A DNA stretch of 64,000 bases from Leptospira montravelensis (lineage in GTDB: Bacteria > Spirochaetota > Leptospiria > Leptospirales > Leptospiraceae), in contig NZ_RQFO01000009.1 in NCBI RefSeq assembly GCF_004770045.1, forward strand, positions 1 to 64,000, in the 5' to 3' direction. Numbering within the stretch: position 1 is the stretch's first letter; the number at the start of each line of letters is the position of its first letter. Shown here piece after piece: positions 1 to 7,203 of this stretch. The notes below the pieces were generated by a model. The model was not told where the DNA came from and did no database searches. It worked only from the letters and a program-made list of their open reading frames with translations. Made by a program: the position numbers and the translations under genes.

Positions 1-191
1 CGGTCTGCGCCGAACGACTTTGATGCTAGAGCTCGAAGCTCACGCATCAAGTCGGGTGCTCGCAGTCGCGGCAGTGCCGCTTGGTGCTCCGCAGGCTTTC
101 CCTAATCGGGAAGATAGAACCTTTGTCGTATATAGTTGAAGAAGAGTAAGATAAGAATAAGCCTTATGTCGAAAGATGTGAGGCTTTTTTT
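1..191 (+). repeat. Structured tandem repeat, copy A
   Basis: This is the first of two tandem copies of a non-coding unit; the second is at 213-390. Both open with CGGTCTGCGCCGA (1-13 and 213-225). Both then hold a long imperfect hairpin (arms about 16-26 and 46-55 here) and a nearly identical block of about 58 bases (94-151 versus 292-351), and both end in a terminator. The hairpin sequences differ between copies while the fold is kept, which suggests a structured RNA or DNA element. No open reading frame is supported. The left end may extend outside the window. Confidence 0.7.
159..191 (+). terminator. Rho-independent terminator of repeat copy A
   Basis: AAGCCT at 159-164 pairs with AGGCTT at 181-186, and a run of T follows directly. 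The same arrangement ends copy B. It would terminate plus-strand transcripts entering the restriction locus from the left. Confidence 0.7.
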
Positions 192-212
192 ATGTCCGGA
201 GGAGAAGTTTGG

Positions 213-390
213 CGGTCTGCGCCGATGGACTTTTTGCTAGGCTTACGCTCCGCAAAAGTCCCAACCTCACTCCCTATGGGTCGTTGCGGTTGGCTTTCCC
301 GCATCGGGAAAGATAGAACCTTTGTCGTATATAGTTGAAGAAGAGTAAGATGGAAAGAAGCCTTTGGTCGTAAGATCAGAGGCTTTTTTG
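213..390 (+). repeat. Structured tandem repeat, copy B
   Basis: This is the second copy of the unit at 1-191. A hairpin pairs GGACTTTTTGC (226-236) with GCAAAAGTCC (252-261) with one extra base, matching the bulged hairpin of copy A but with different sequence. The conserved block at 292-351 contains a TTGTCG and a TAAGAT about 18 bases apart that could act as a weak promoter just before the terminator. The function is unknown; duplicated small RNA genes or mobile-element ends are both possible. Confidence 0.7.
358..389 (+). terminator. Rho-independent terminator of repeat copy B
   Basis: AAGCCT at 358-363 pairs with AGGCTT at 380-385 and is followed by six T. It separates the repeat unit from the restriction-modification operon. 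Confidence 0.7.
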
Positions 391-428
391 TTTCTGAATA
401 CCTGTTCGCATCGCTGTTTTGTCTGAGG

Positions 429-442
429 TAGGGTATACCCTA
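429..442. promoter_or_regulatory. Perfect palindrome upstream of hsdR
   Basis: TAGGGTATACCCTA is a perfect 14-base palindrome lying about 105 bases before the hsdR start. It is followed at 451-456 by TTGAGT and, 16 bases later, by TAATGT (473-478), a plausible weak promoter. A dimeric regulator could bind here and control the restriction genes. No controller gene is recognised next to it, so this role is inferred. Confidence 0.45.
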
Positions 443-546
443 AAAAGTAATTGAGTTATGAATCTTACAAAGTAATGTTTGTTAGATTTTGATTTCAAAA
501 GATAAAATAGGAATCAGGTTTTCTTATCCTGATTGGAATGCCTTAA

Positions 547-2955
547 ATGAATAAAAAAAGCCTCTCTGAGCGAGATATATGCTCTAAATTTATTAATCCT
601 GCACTGGAAGCAGCTGGTTGGGATTTGCAGTGGCAAGTGAGAGAGGAATTTCCGATTACAAACGGACGTATTATTGTTCGTGGGAAACTTCATACTAGAG
701 CAAAGAATAAACGTGCAGACTATGTTTTGTTTTATAAATCTAATATTCCGATTGCTGTGATCGAAGCAAAAGACAATAGGCATTCCGTTGGCGATGGGAT
801 GCAACAAGCCCTTCAATATGCTGATTTGTTACAAGTTCCATTTGTTTTTAGTTCTAATGGAGATTCTTTTTTATTTCATAACAAACTTGTGAGTGAGGGA
901 AACCTTGAAACTGAATTGAGTTTGAATCAATTTCCAAATCCAGAATCACTTTGGAAAATGTGGAAAGAGGCGCAAGGACTTGACTCAACGCAGGAAGAGC
1001 TTGTCACTCAAGATTATCATAGTGATGGATCAAATAAATCACCAAGATACTATCAAATTTTAGCAATTAACAAAACGATCGAGGCCATTGCGAAGGGTCA
1101 AAAGCGTCTGCTACTTGTTATGGCAACTGGGACTGGAAAAACATACACAGCATTCCAAATCATTTGGAGGTTATGGAAATCCAAGGCAAAAAAACGAATC
1201 TTGTTTTTGGCTGATCGAAATATCTTGGTTGATCAAACAATGACCAATGATTTTAAACCATTTGGATCGGCAATGACCAAAATCCAAAAGAGGCAAGCGA
1301 ACAAATCGTACGAAATTTATCTTTCTTTGTATCAAGCAGTTACGGGAACAGAAGAAGAACAAAATATTTATAAACAATTTTCGCCAGATTTTTTTGATTT
1401 AATCGTAGTGGATGAATGTCATAGGGGAAGTGCAGCAGAAGATTCCAATTGGCGTGCTATACTTGAATACTTTTCTTCTGCGACTCAAATTGGACTAACC
1501 GCAACACCCAAAGAAACAAAGGATGTTTCTAATATCCATTATTTTGGGGAACCAGTGTATACATATTCGCTAAGACAAGGGATTGAGGATGGGTTTCTTG
1601 CGCCTTACAAAGTGATTCGGATTGACTTAGATAAGGATTTATCGGGCTGGCGACCTGAAAAGGGAATGCGAGATAAGTATGGAAATGAAATTGAAGATAA
1701 AGTTTATAAACAAAGTGATTTTGATAAAAAAGTTATCTTAGACAAACGAACGGAACTTGTTGCTTCGAAAGTCAGTGAATTTTTGAAGCAGAACGATCGT
1801 TTTCATAAGACCATTGTATTCTGCGAAAATATAGATCATGCGGAAAGGATGAGACAAGCCCTGGTCAATGAAAACAGTGATTTGGCTAGTCAAAACAGTA
1901 AGTATGTGATGAGGATTACTGGTGATAGCGAAGAAGGTAAAGAAGAGCTGGATAATTTTATCTTCCCTGAATCCAAATACCCTGTGATTGCAACGACATC
2001 CAAACTCATGACAACAGGTGTGGATGCGCAAACATGCAAACTCATTGTTCTTGACCAACACATCCAATCGATGACGGAATTCAAACAAATCATTGGTCGC
2101 GGAACACGAATTAACGAAGATTTTGATAAATACTATTTCACAATTATGGATTTTAAACGGGCAACGGAGTTATTTGCGGATCCTGATTTTGATGGAGACC
2201 CCGTGCAGATTTATGAACCAAAAGAAGGCGAGCCAGTAACACCTCCGGAATCTTTGGATGAGGAAATGGATGGAGATGTTGGTTCCTCAAATGGTGTGAC
2301 TGGATTCGGAGAAAATGAATCTGAATTTGATCCTTCTTTACATTTCGATGGAAGAGAATTTCAGGAAGGGGATTTGCCTCGAAATCGGGTATTGAAATAC
2401 TATGTGGATAGTGTAGAAGTTCGTGTTGCCTCGGAGCGAGTGCAATACTTCGATGCCAATGGAAAACTGGTGACTGAGTCTTTGAAAGATTACACCAGAA
2501 AGACTGTAACCAAAGAATTTTCCACTCTTGATGAGTTCCGAAAGCATTGGAATGCCACAGAAAGAAAACAAGCGATCTTAGAAGAATTAGCAAACCAAGG
2601 AGTCTTTTTAGAGGCTCTTGCGGAAGATGTAGGAAAGGATGTGGATTCCTTTGATTTGATCTGCCACGTAGTCTGGGACAAACGCCCATTGACAAGACGG
2701 GAACGGGCCGACAGAGTTAAAAAAACGAATTACTTTGAGAAGTATGGGGAAGCGGCGCGGAAGGTTTTGGATGCCCTTCTTGAAAAATACGCAGACTCAG
2801 GTGTGGTTCAAATTGAAGAAACACAAATCCTTACCATCAATCCATTTCCTGAATTTGGGACACCGATGGAGATCATCCAAGAATTTGGTGGGATTGAAAA
2901 ATACAACGAAGCCATTACAGGTTTGGAAAATGCACTGTACCTTGAGATAGCATAA
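547..2955 (+). CDS. hsdR: Type I restriction enzyme, R (endonuclease/translocase) subunit
   Basis: This is the motor and nuclease subunit of a type I restriction-modification complex, which translocates and cuts unmodified DNA. The N-terminal nuclease domain shows D58 and the E73-A-K75 triad. The helicase core follows with MATGTGKT (192-199), DECHRG (289-294), GLTATPK (316-322) and QIIGRGTR (514-521). A C-terminal region like that of EcoEI/EcoAI-type R subunits completes the 802 residues, so the gene appears full length. The ATG at 547 has only a weak ribosome site. hsdM follows after 21 bases, consistent with one operon. The length and layout resemble the type IB (EcoAI) family. Confidence 0.95.
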   Translation: MNKKSLSERDICSKFINPALEAAGWDLQWQVREEFPITNGRIIVRGKLHTRAKNKRADYVLFYKSNIPIAVIEAKDNRHSVGDGMQQALQYADLLQVPFVFSSNGDSFLFHNKLVSEGNLETELSLNQFPNPESLWKMWKEAQGLDSTQEELVTQDYHSDGSNKSPRYYQILAINKTIEAIAKGQKRLLLVMATGTGKTYTAFQIIWRLWKSKAKKRILFLADRNILVDQTMTNDFKPFGSAMTKIQKRQANKSYEIYLSLYQAVTGTEEEQNIYKQFSPDFFDLIVVDECHRGSAAEDSNWRAILEYFSSATQIGLTATPKETKDVSNIHYFGEPVYTYSLRQGIEDGFLAPYKVIRIDLDKDLSGWRPEKGMRDKYGNEIEDKVYKQSDFDKKVILDKRTELVASKVSEFLKQNDRFHKTIVFCENIDHAERMRQALVNENSDLASQNSKYVMRITGDSEEGKEELDNFIFPESKYPVIATTSKLMTTGVDAQTCKLIVLDQHIQSMTEFKQIIGRGTRINEDFDKYYFTIMDFKRATELFADPDFDGDPVQIYEPKEGEPVTPPESLDEEMDGDVGSSNGVTGFGENESEFDPSLHFDGREFQEGDLPRNRVLKYYVDSVEVRVASERVQYFDANGKLVTESLKDYTRKTVTKEFSTLDEFRKHWNATERKQAILEELANQGVFLEALAEDVGKDVDSFDLICHVVWDKRPLTRRERADRVKKTNYFEKYGEAARKVLDALLEKYADSGVVQIEETQILTINPFPEFGTPMEIIQEFGGIEKYNEAITGLENALYLEIA

Positions 2956-2976
2956 ACTAAGGTTGATTTAGACAAT

Positions 2977-4428
2977 ATGGCAATTGGAACTTTAATTAAG
3001 TCGATTCAAGATATTATGCGGAAAGACGTGGGTGTTGATGGTGATGCCCAACGAATCAGCCAGATGGTTTGGTTACTCTTTTTAAAGATCTTTGATGATA
3101 AAGAAAAAGAATGGAAACTGACCCTCAAAGATTATAAATCCCCACTTGCCTCAAGGTTTCAATGGAGCAGTTGGGCCTCCAATGCCGAAGGGATGACCGG
3201 GGAAGAGCTCATTGATTTTGTGAACAATAATCTTTTTCCTGCGTTAAAGAAACTGGCAACCCAGGCCGGTGTGAGTGCACAAGGAAGAGTGGTTGGAAGT
3301 GTTTTTGAGGATGCTTACAACTATATGAAGTCTGGCACCTTACTTCGACAGGTGATCAACACCATCGAAGAAGATTTGGATTTTAATAATTCCACCGACA
3401 GGCATTTGTTTAATGATATTTATGAAAAAATCCTGGCAGATTTGCAATCTGCAGGAAACGCAGGGGAATACTATACTCCGAGGGCAGTGACTCAGTTTAT
3501 GGTGGATATCATTGATCCGAAATTGGGGGAAACCATTTTGGATCCGGCTTGTGGGACAGGTGGGTTTCTCACCACATCCATCGAACACTTAAAAAATCAG
3601 ACCAAAACTGCAAAAGACAAACTGATTTTACAAACCACCATTCACGGTGTGGAAAAAAAGCCACTTCCTCATATGCTTTCTCTCACCAATATGATGTTAC
3701 ATGGAATTGAAGTTCCTACCAATATTCGCCATGACAATACACTCAGCCGTTCGCTTGTAAATTATGGCCCGAAAGATCGTGTGGATATCATAATCACAAA
3801 TCCTCCGTTTGGTGGGATGGAAGAAGATGGGATTGAAAACAATTTCCCTAAAAAATACCAGACTCGAGAAACTGCTGATTTGTTTATGGCCCTCATCATG
3901 CACCTTCTGAAACATGATACGGGTCGTGCGGCAGTGGTGCTTCCCGATGGGTTTTTGTTTGGAGAAGGAACTAAAACCAATCTAAAACGAGAGTTACTCG
4001 AAGAATTTAACTTACATACAATTGTTCGCCTTCCCAAAGGAGTATTTAGTCCCTATACGGGGATCAATACCAATCTCCTTTTTTTCGAAAAGAGAGGCCC
4101 TACCAAACAAGTTTGGTTTTTTGAACATCCGTATCCACCTGGGTACAAATCGTATTCACGTTCCAAACCTTTAACGATTGCGGAATTTGATCTCGAAAAA
4201 AAATGGTGGAACAAACGAAAGGAAACCGAATTTGCCTGGAAGGTGAGTGCCAAAGACATTGTTTCCCGCAACTACAATTTGGATTTTAAAAATCCGCATG
4301 TGGTGGATGTGGTGCACCGAGATCCAGAGGAACTCGCAAAGGAATACGAAGAAGTTTCCAAGGAACTAAACCAGGTAAGAGACAAACTCAAACAAGAATT
4401 GATGAAAGCGTTAGGTGGGATGCCTTAG
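2977..4428 (+). CDS. hsdM: Type I DNA adenine methyltransferase, M subunit
   Basis: This subunit methylates adenine in the recognition sequence and forms the core of the type I complex with HsdS. The N-terminal helical domain covers about residues 1-140. The AdoMet-binding motif DPACGTGGF is at 189-197 and the catalytic NPPFGG at 275-280, which is the N6-adenine gamma-class pattern. At 483 residues it matches EcoAI-like M subunits. It follows hsdR by 21 bases. Unusually, hsdS does not follow directly: a DUF3800 gene lies between, after a 164-base gap. All key residues are present, so activity is expected. Confidence 0.95.
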   Translation: MAIGTLIKSIQDIMRKDVGVDGDAQRISQMVWLLFLKIFDDKEKEWKLTLKDYKSPLASRFQWSSWASNAEGMTGEELIDFVNNNLFPALKKLATQAGVSAQGRVVGSVFEDAYNYMKSGTLLRQVINTIEEDLDFNNSTDRHLFNDIYEKILADLQSAGNAGEYYTPRAVTQFMVDIIDPKLGETILDPACGTGGFLTTSIEHLKNQTKTAKDKLILQTTIHGVEKKPLPHMLSLTNMMLHGIEVPTNIRHDNTLSRSLVNYGPKDRVDIIITNPPFGGMEEDGIENNFPKKYQTRETADLFMALIMHLLKHDTGRAAVVLPDGFLFGEGTKTNLKRELLEEFNLHTIVRLPKGVFSPYTGINTNLLFFEKRGPTKQVWFFEHPYPPGYKSYSRSKPLTIAEFDLEKKWWNKRKETEFAWKVSAKDIVSRNYNLDFKNPHVVDVVHRDPEELAKEYEEVSKELNQVRDKLKQELMKALGGMP

Positions 4429-4592
4429 AAAATGAAAAAAGCCCAGCTAAGCACTAAGAAGGATACCCTTCGACGACATGGAGTCGGAGTTCATACAAAG
4501 ACAGGCTCTACTCCGTTGAGCCATGAAACTTAAAAATGAGTCAATTGATTTTTAAGTAAGTTGTTTTCTTAGACCGTAGCAGGAGAAAGTAA

Positions 4593-5369
4593 ATGTATTT
4601 TATGTATATAGATGAATCTGGGGATCCTGGAAAAGAAATTGCAGAAGTAGGACAAGCAAGAAAAGGTTCATCGCATTACATCGTATCTGGCATTATAATT
4701 CCAATGACTGAGTGGCGGACCTATCTAAATACATTTGTTAATCTACGTCGAGCAATCAAACAGCAGTATGAAATTCCTGTTCGCTTGGAAGTGAAAGGTT
4801 CAGAGTTTATCAATCCTAGAGATAATATTTTTCTAAAGAAATTGAATCGGAGCAAACGAATTCATATCTATCAATCCATTCTGACCGACATTACATCGCA
4901 AATGAATCAGGCAAAAATTTTGAATGTCGTATACCGAAAAGAAAATCGATCATTTGGTCTGGATGAGGATATTCAAGAAGATTGTTGGAAATTTTTAATC
5001 ACTCGCTTTAATACATTTTTAGAGAAAAAAGGAAATGAGTATGGGATTCTTTTTTCTGATGAAACGAATGAGCCAAAATTAAGAGGACTTGTTCGAAAGA
5101 TGCGAATCTATAATCCTGTTCCAAGTTTGTATTCTAGCAAACCCCGAATGGCTAACATAAATCAAATTCTGGAAGATCCTGTGATTCGGAAATCAGAACA
5201 CTCGTATTTTGTGCAGATTGCCGACTTGATTGCACATGCATTGTATCGCAATTTATATCCAAAAGGAAGTTACAAGAAATATAACGTGGATTGTCTTTTT
5301 GATATTTTGGATCCAATTCTATTAAAGGAAGCTAGTAAAAAAGATGCACGAGGCATTGTATATGTATGA
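4593..5369 (+). CDS. DUF3800 domain protein, RNase H-like, inserted between hsdM and hsdS
   Basis: The protein opens with MYFMYIDESGDPG, the hallmark of the DUF3800 family, with acidic residues D7 and E8. Further conserved acidic sites are D156 in LFSDET and the C-terminal VQIADLIAHA (about 207-216). The family is predicted to have an RNase H-like fold and is often found near defence genes. The start ATG at 4593 has AGGAGAA upstream. The gene sits between hsdM and hsdS in the same direction, so it may be an accessory nuclease co-transferred with the restriction locus. Its substrate is unknown. Confidence 0.85.
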   Translation: MYFMYIDESGDPGKEIAEVGQARKGSSHYIVSGIIIPMTEWRTYLNTFVNLRRAIKQQYEIPVRLEVKGSEFINPRDNIFLKKLNRSKRIHIYQSILTDITSQMNQAKILNVVYRKENRSFGLDEDIQEDCWKFLITRFNTFLEKKGNEYGILFSDETNEPKLRGLVRKMRIYNPVPSLYSSKPRMANINQILEDPVIRKSEHSYFVQIADLIAHALYRNLYPKGSYKKYNVDCLFDILDPILLKEASKKDARGIVYV

Positions 5370-5380
5370 TTTCAAAAATT

Positions 5381-5455
5381 GCACCCGCTACAAGCGGGCG
5401 ACTTTGTTGCGGCCAGAACTTCCTTTTGGAAGGAGCCCGGTCGCATCCATCAGTT
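5381..5455. repeat. Hairpin-rich spacer before hsdS, possible partial copy of a dispersed repeat
   Basis: The spacer between the DUF3800 gene and hsdS holds two hairpins: CCCGCT with AGCGGG (about 5384-5398), and CTTCC with GGAAG over a TTTT loop (about 5419-5432). The second is followed by GGAGCCCGG. That resembles the hairpin followed by GAGCCCG in the dispersed elements at 10979-11073 and 41755-41876. The similarity is short, so membership of that repeat family is only suggested. Confidence 0.35.
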
Positions 5456-5492
5456 TACCTATCGTCAAGCTATTCGTCAACCTGAAACTTCT

Positions 5493-7199
5493 ATGCCAAA
5501 CTCCCTAAACCCACTCCTCCAAACCCATTTTGACACCGCCCTCGAACACCCCAACGGAATCAAAAAACTCCGTGAACTCATCCTAACCCTTGCCATGCAA
5601 GGAAAACTGGTTCCTCAGGATCCCAACGACCAGGCATCAAGTGAACTCCTAAAAGAAATCCAAGCGGAGAAGGCGCGTTTGGTGGCCGAAGGGAAGGTAA
5701 AGAAGACTGAGGCTTTGCTAGCGGTGAAGGAAGAGGAAAAGCCGTTTGTCCTTCCCAAAGGATGGGAGTGGGTGAGGTTAGGGGATGTTTCTGTACACAA
5801 TTCTGGAAAGACATTAGATAAAGGAAGAAATTCTGGTATTCACCGAGAATATATTACGACCTCAAATCTATATTGGGGATTTTTTGAATTAGAAGAATTA
5901 CGACAGATGCCTTTTAGAGAAGAAGAATTATTTCGATGCACTGCCACGAAGGGAGATTTGTTAATTTGTGAAGGAGGCGAGGCCGGTAGAGCAGCAGTCT
6001 GGAATTACGATAAGGATATTTGCTTTCAAAATCATATTCATAGAGTAAGATTTTTGAATAAAGGGAATCCTTATTATTTCTTTAGATTCTTCCAAAAATT
6101 AGATTTTACTGGAGAGATAAAAAATTATAGAAAAGGAGTTGCCATTTCTAGCATCTCTAGCGCAACACTAGGAAACATCTCTCTCCCCCTTCCTCCACTT
6201 ACCGAACAAAAACGGATCGTAGAAAAGATCGATGAGCTTTTTCTGTTATGCGACGAACTGGAAACACTCAAAAAATCCAAAGAGTCCAAACGAAAAGACC
6301 TCCATCAATCAGTCATTACACAGATGTTAGAAGGCGATTCGCAGAAAAGTTTTCAAAAACACTTTCAATTTCTCACAACTCATTTCCAGGAACTCTATTC
6401 TGTGAAAGAGAATGTCAAAGAACTGCGAAAGGCAGTGTTGCAATTGGCGGTGATGGGGAAACTTGTAGAGCAAGATCCAAAGGATCAGCCAGCGAATGAG
6501 TTGTTGAAAGAGATCCAAGCGGAGAAGGCGCGTTTGGTGGCGGAAGGGAAGGTGAAGAAGAGTGAGTCGTTGCCACCGGTGAAGGAAGAAGAGAAGCCGT
6601 TTGTGATTCCGGAAGGATGGGAGTGGGTGCGGTTGGGGGAGGTGTGTGAAGCAGTAGACTACGGTACATCTGAAAAAGCCAATACTTCCAAGGGCGTACC
6701 AATTCTAAGAATGAATAATATCCAGGATGGGAAATTGGATATTAGTAATTTGAAGTTTGTGTCAGAAAAGATAAAGGATCTTCCAAGATTATTTTTAAAA
6801 AACTTAGATTTGATTTTCAATAGGACAAATAGCTACGAGTTAGTTGGGAAAACTGCAATTTTTTATGGAGAAGAGAAATCTGTTACACTTGCCTCTTATC
6901 TTATTCGAGCGACAATATTTAAATATATTCATATCGAATATTTAAATTTCTATATGAATTCTAGAATTTGCCGTTTAAATGAAATTGAACCACATATTAC
7001 TCAACAAACTAACCAAGCTAACTTTAGCGGATCAAAATTGAAGATGATCAAAGTTCCTCTTCCTCCACTTGCCGAACAAAAACGGATTGTGGAAAAGGTA
7101 GACCAGCTTTTGGCGTTATGCGATGAGTTGGAAGAAAGGATAGGGAAGGCGGAGGAAAAGAGGGGCGAGATTTTGGAGGGGATGGTGCGGGGAGAATGA
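5493..7199 (+). CDS. hsdS: Type I restriction specificity subunit with two target-recognition domains
   Basis: HsdS chooses the bipartite DNA target for methylation and cleavage. The frame is open from a TTG at 5379, but the ATG at 5493 (MPNSLNPLLQTHF) is preferred because the upstream part is hairpin-rich spacer. The 568-residue protein has the order conserved helix, TRD1, central conserved helix, TRD2, C-terminal conserved helix. Two conserved blocks are repeated: one ending in GWEWVRLG (just before each TRD) and one starting LPPL.EQKRIVEK (just after each). At DNA level these repeats are about 138 and 74 bases long and very similar, which allows recombination between domains. The stop is followed 4 bases later by an ATPase-TOPRIM gene. 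Confidence 0.93.
   Translation: MPNSLNPLLQTHFDTALEHPNGIKKLRELILTLAMQGKLVPQDPNDQASSELLKEIQAEKARLVAEGKVKKTEALLAVKEEEKPFVLPKGWEWVRLGDVSVHNSGKTLDKGRNSGIHREYITTSNLYWGFFELEELRQMPFREEELFRCTATKGDLLICEGGEAGRAAVWNYDKDICFQNHIHRVRFLNKGNPYYFFRFFQKLDFTGEIKNYRKGVAISSISSATLGNISLPLPPLTEQKRIVEKIDELFLLCDELETLKKSKESKRKDLHQSVITQMLEGDSQKSFQKHFQFLTTHFQELYSVKENVKELRKAVLQLAVMGKLVEQDPKDQPANELLKEIQAEKARLVAEGKVKKSESLPPVKEEEKPFVIPEGWEWVRLGEVCEAVDYGTSEKANTSKGVPILRMNNIQDGKLDISNLKFVSEKIKDLPRLFLKNLDLIFNRTNSYELVGKTAIFYGEEKSVTLASYLIRATIFKYIHIEYLNFYMNSRICRLNEIEPHITQQTNQANFSGSKLKMIKVPLPPLAEQKRIVEKVDQLLALCDELEERIGKAEEKRGEILEGMVRGE
5652..5789 (+). repeat. hsdS internal repeat 1, first copy
   Basis: This segment encodes the conserved linker before target-recognition domain 1 and is closely matched by 6507-6644 before domain 2. 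The opening stretch, about AAAGARATCCAAGCGGAG onward, is almost identical for more than 50 bases. Together with the second repeat pair it brackets each recognition domain. Confidence 0.8.
6189..6262 (+). repeat. hsdS internal repeat 2, first copy
   Basis: This segment encodes the helix after domain 1, beginning LPPLTEQKRIVEK. It is matched at 7059-7132 after domain 2 with only scattered substitutions. Recombination between repeats of types 1 and 2 could swap whole recognition domains. Confidence 0.8.
6507..6644 (+). repeat. hsdS internal repeat 1, second copy
   Basis: This is the second copy of the linker repeat at 5652-5789, of equal length, with changes mostly at third codon positions plus a more variable stretch after the lysine-rich part. 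Confidence 0.8.
7059..7132 (+). repeat. hsdS internal repeat 2, second copy
   Basis: This is the second copy of the post-domain helix repeat at 6189-6262. It is followed by the C-terminal tail of HsdS. Confidence 0.8.
7162..7199 (+). repeat. hsdS 3' tail, direct repeat flanking the ATPase gene (left copy)
   Basis: The last codons of hsdS (residues EILEGMVRGE) match 9331-9365 at about 27 of 30 bases. The right copy keeps the same reading frame as EILEGMVRV followed by TGA. The two copies bracket the ATPase-TOPRIM gene and a broken small gene, which marks a recombination or cassette boundary. Confidence 0.8.
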
Positions 7200-7203
7200 A
7201 AAG

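Noticed and set aside
2153..2695. 180-residue minus-strand frame inside hsdR
   Set aside because: It is antisense to the helicase C-terminal region, has low-complexity composition, and hsdR has clear domain motifs in the other strand.
5379..5492. TTG-initiated extension of hsdS
   Set aside because: The region is hairpin-rich spacer and the ATG at 5493 gives a normal HsdS N-terminus.
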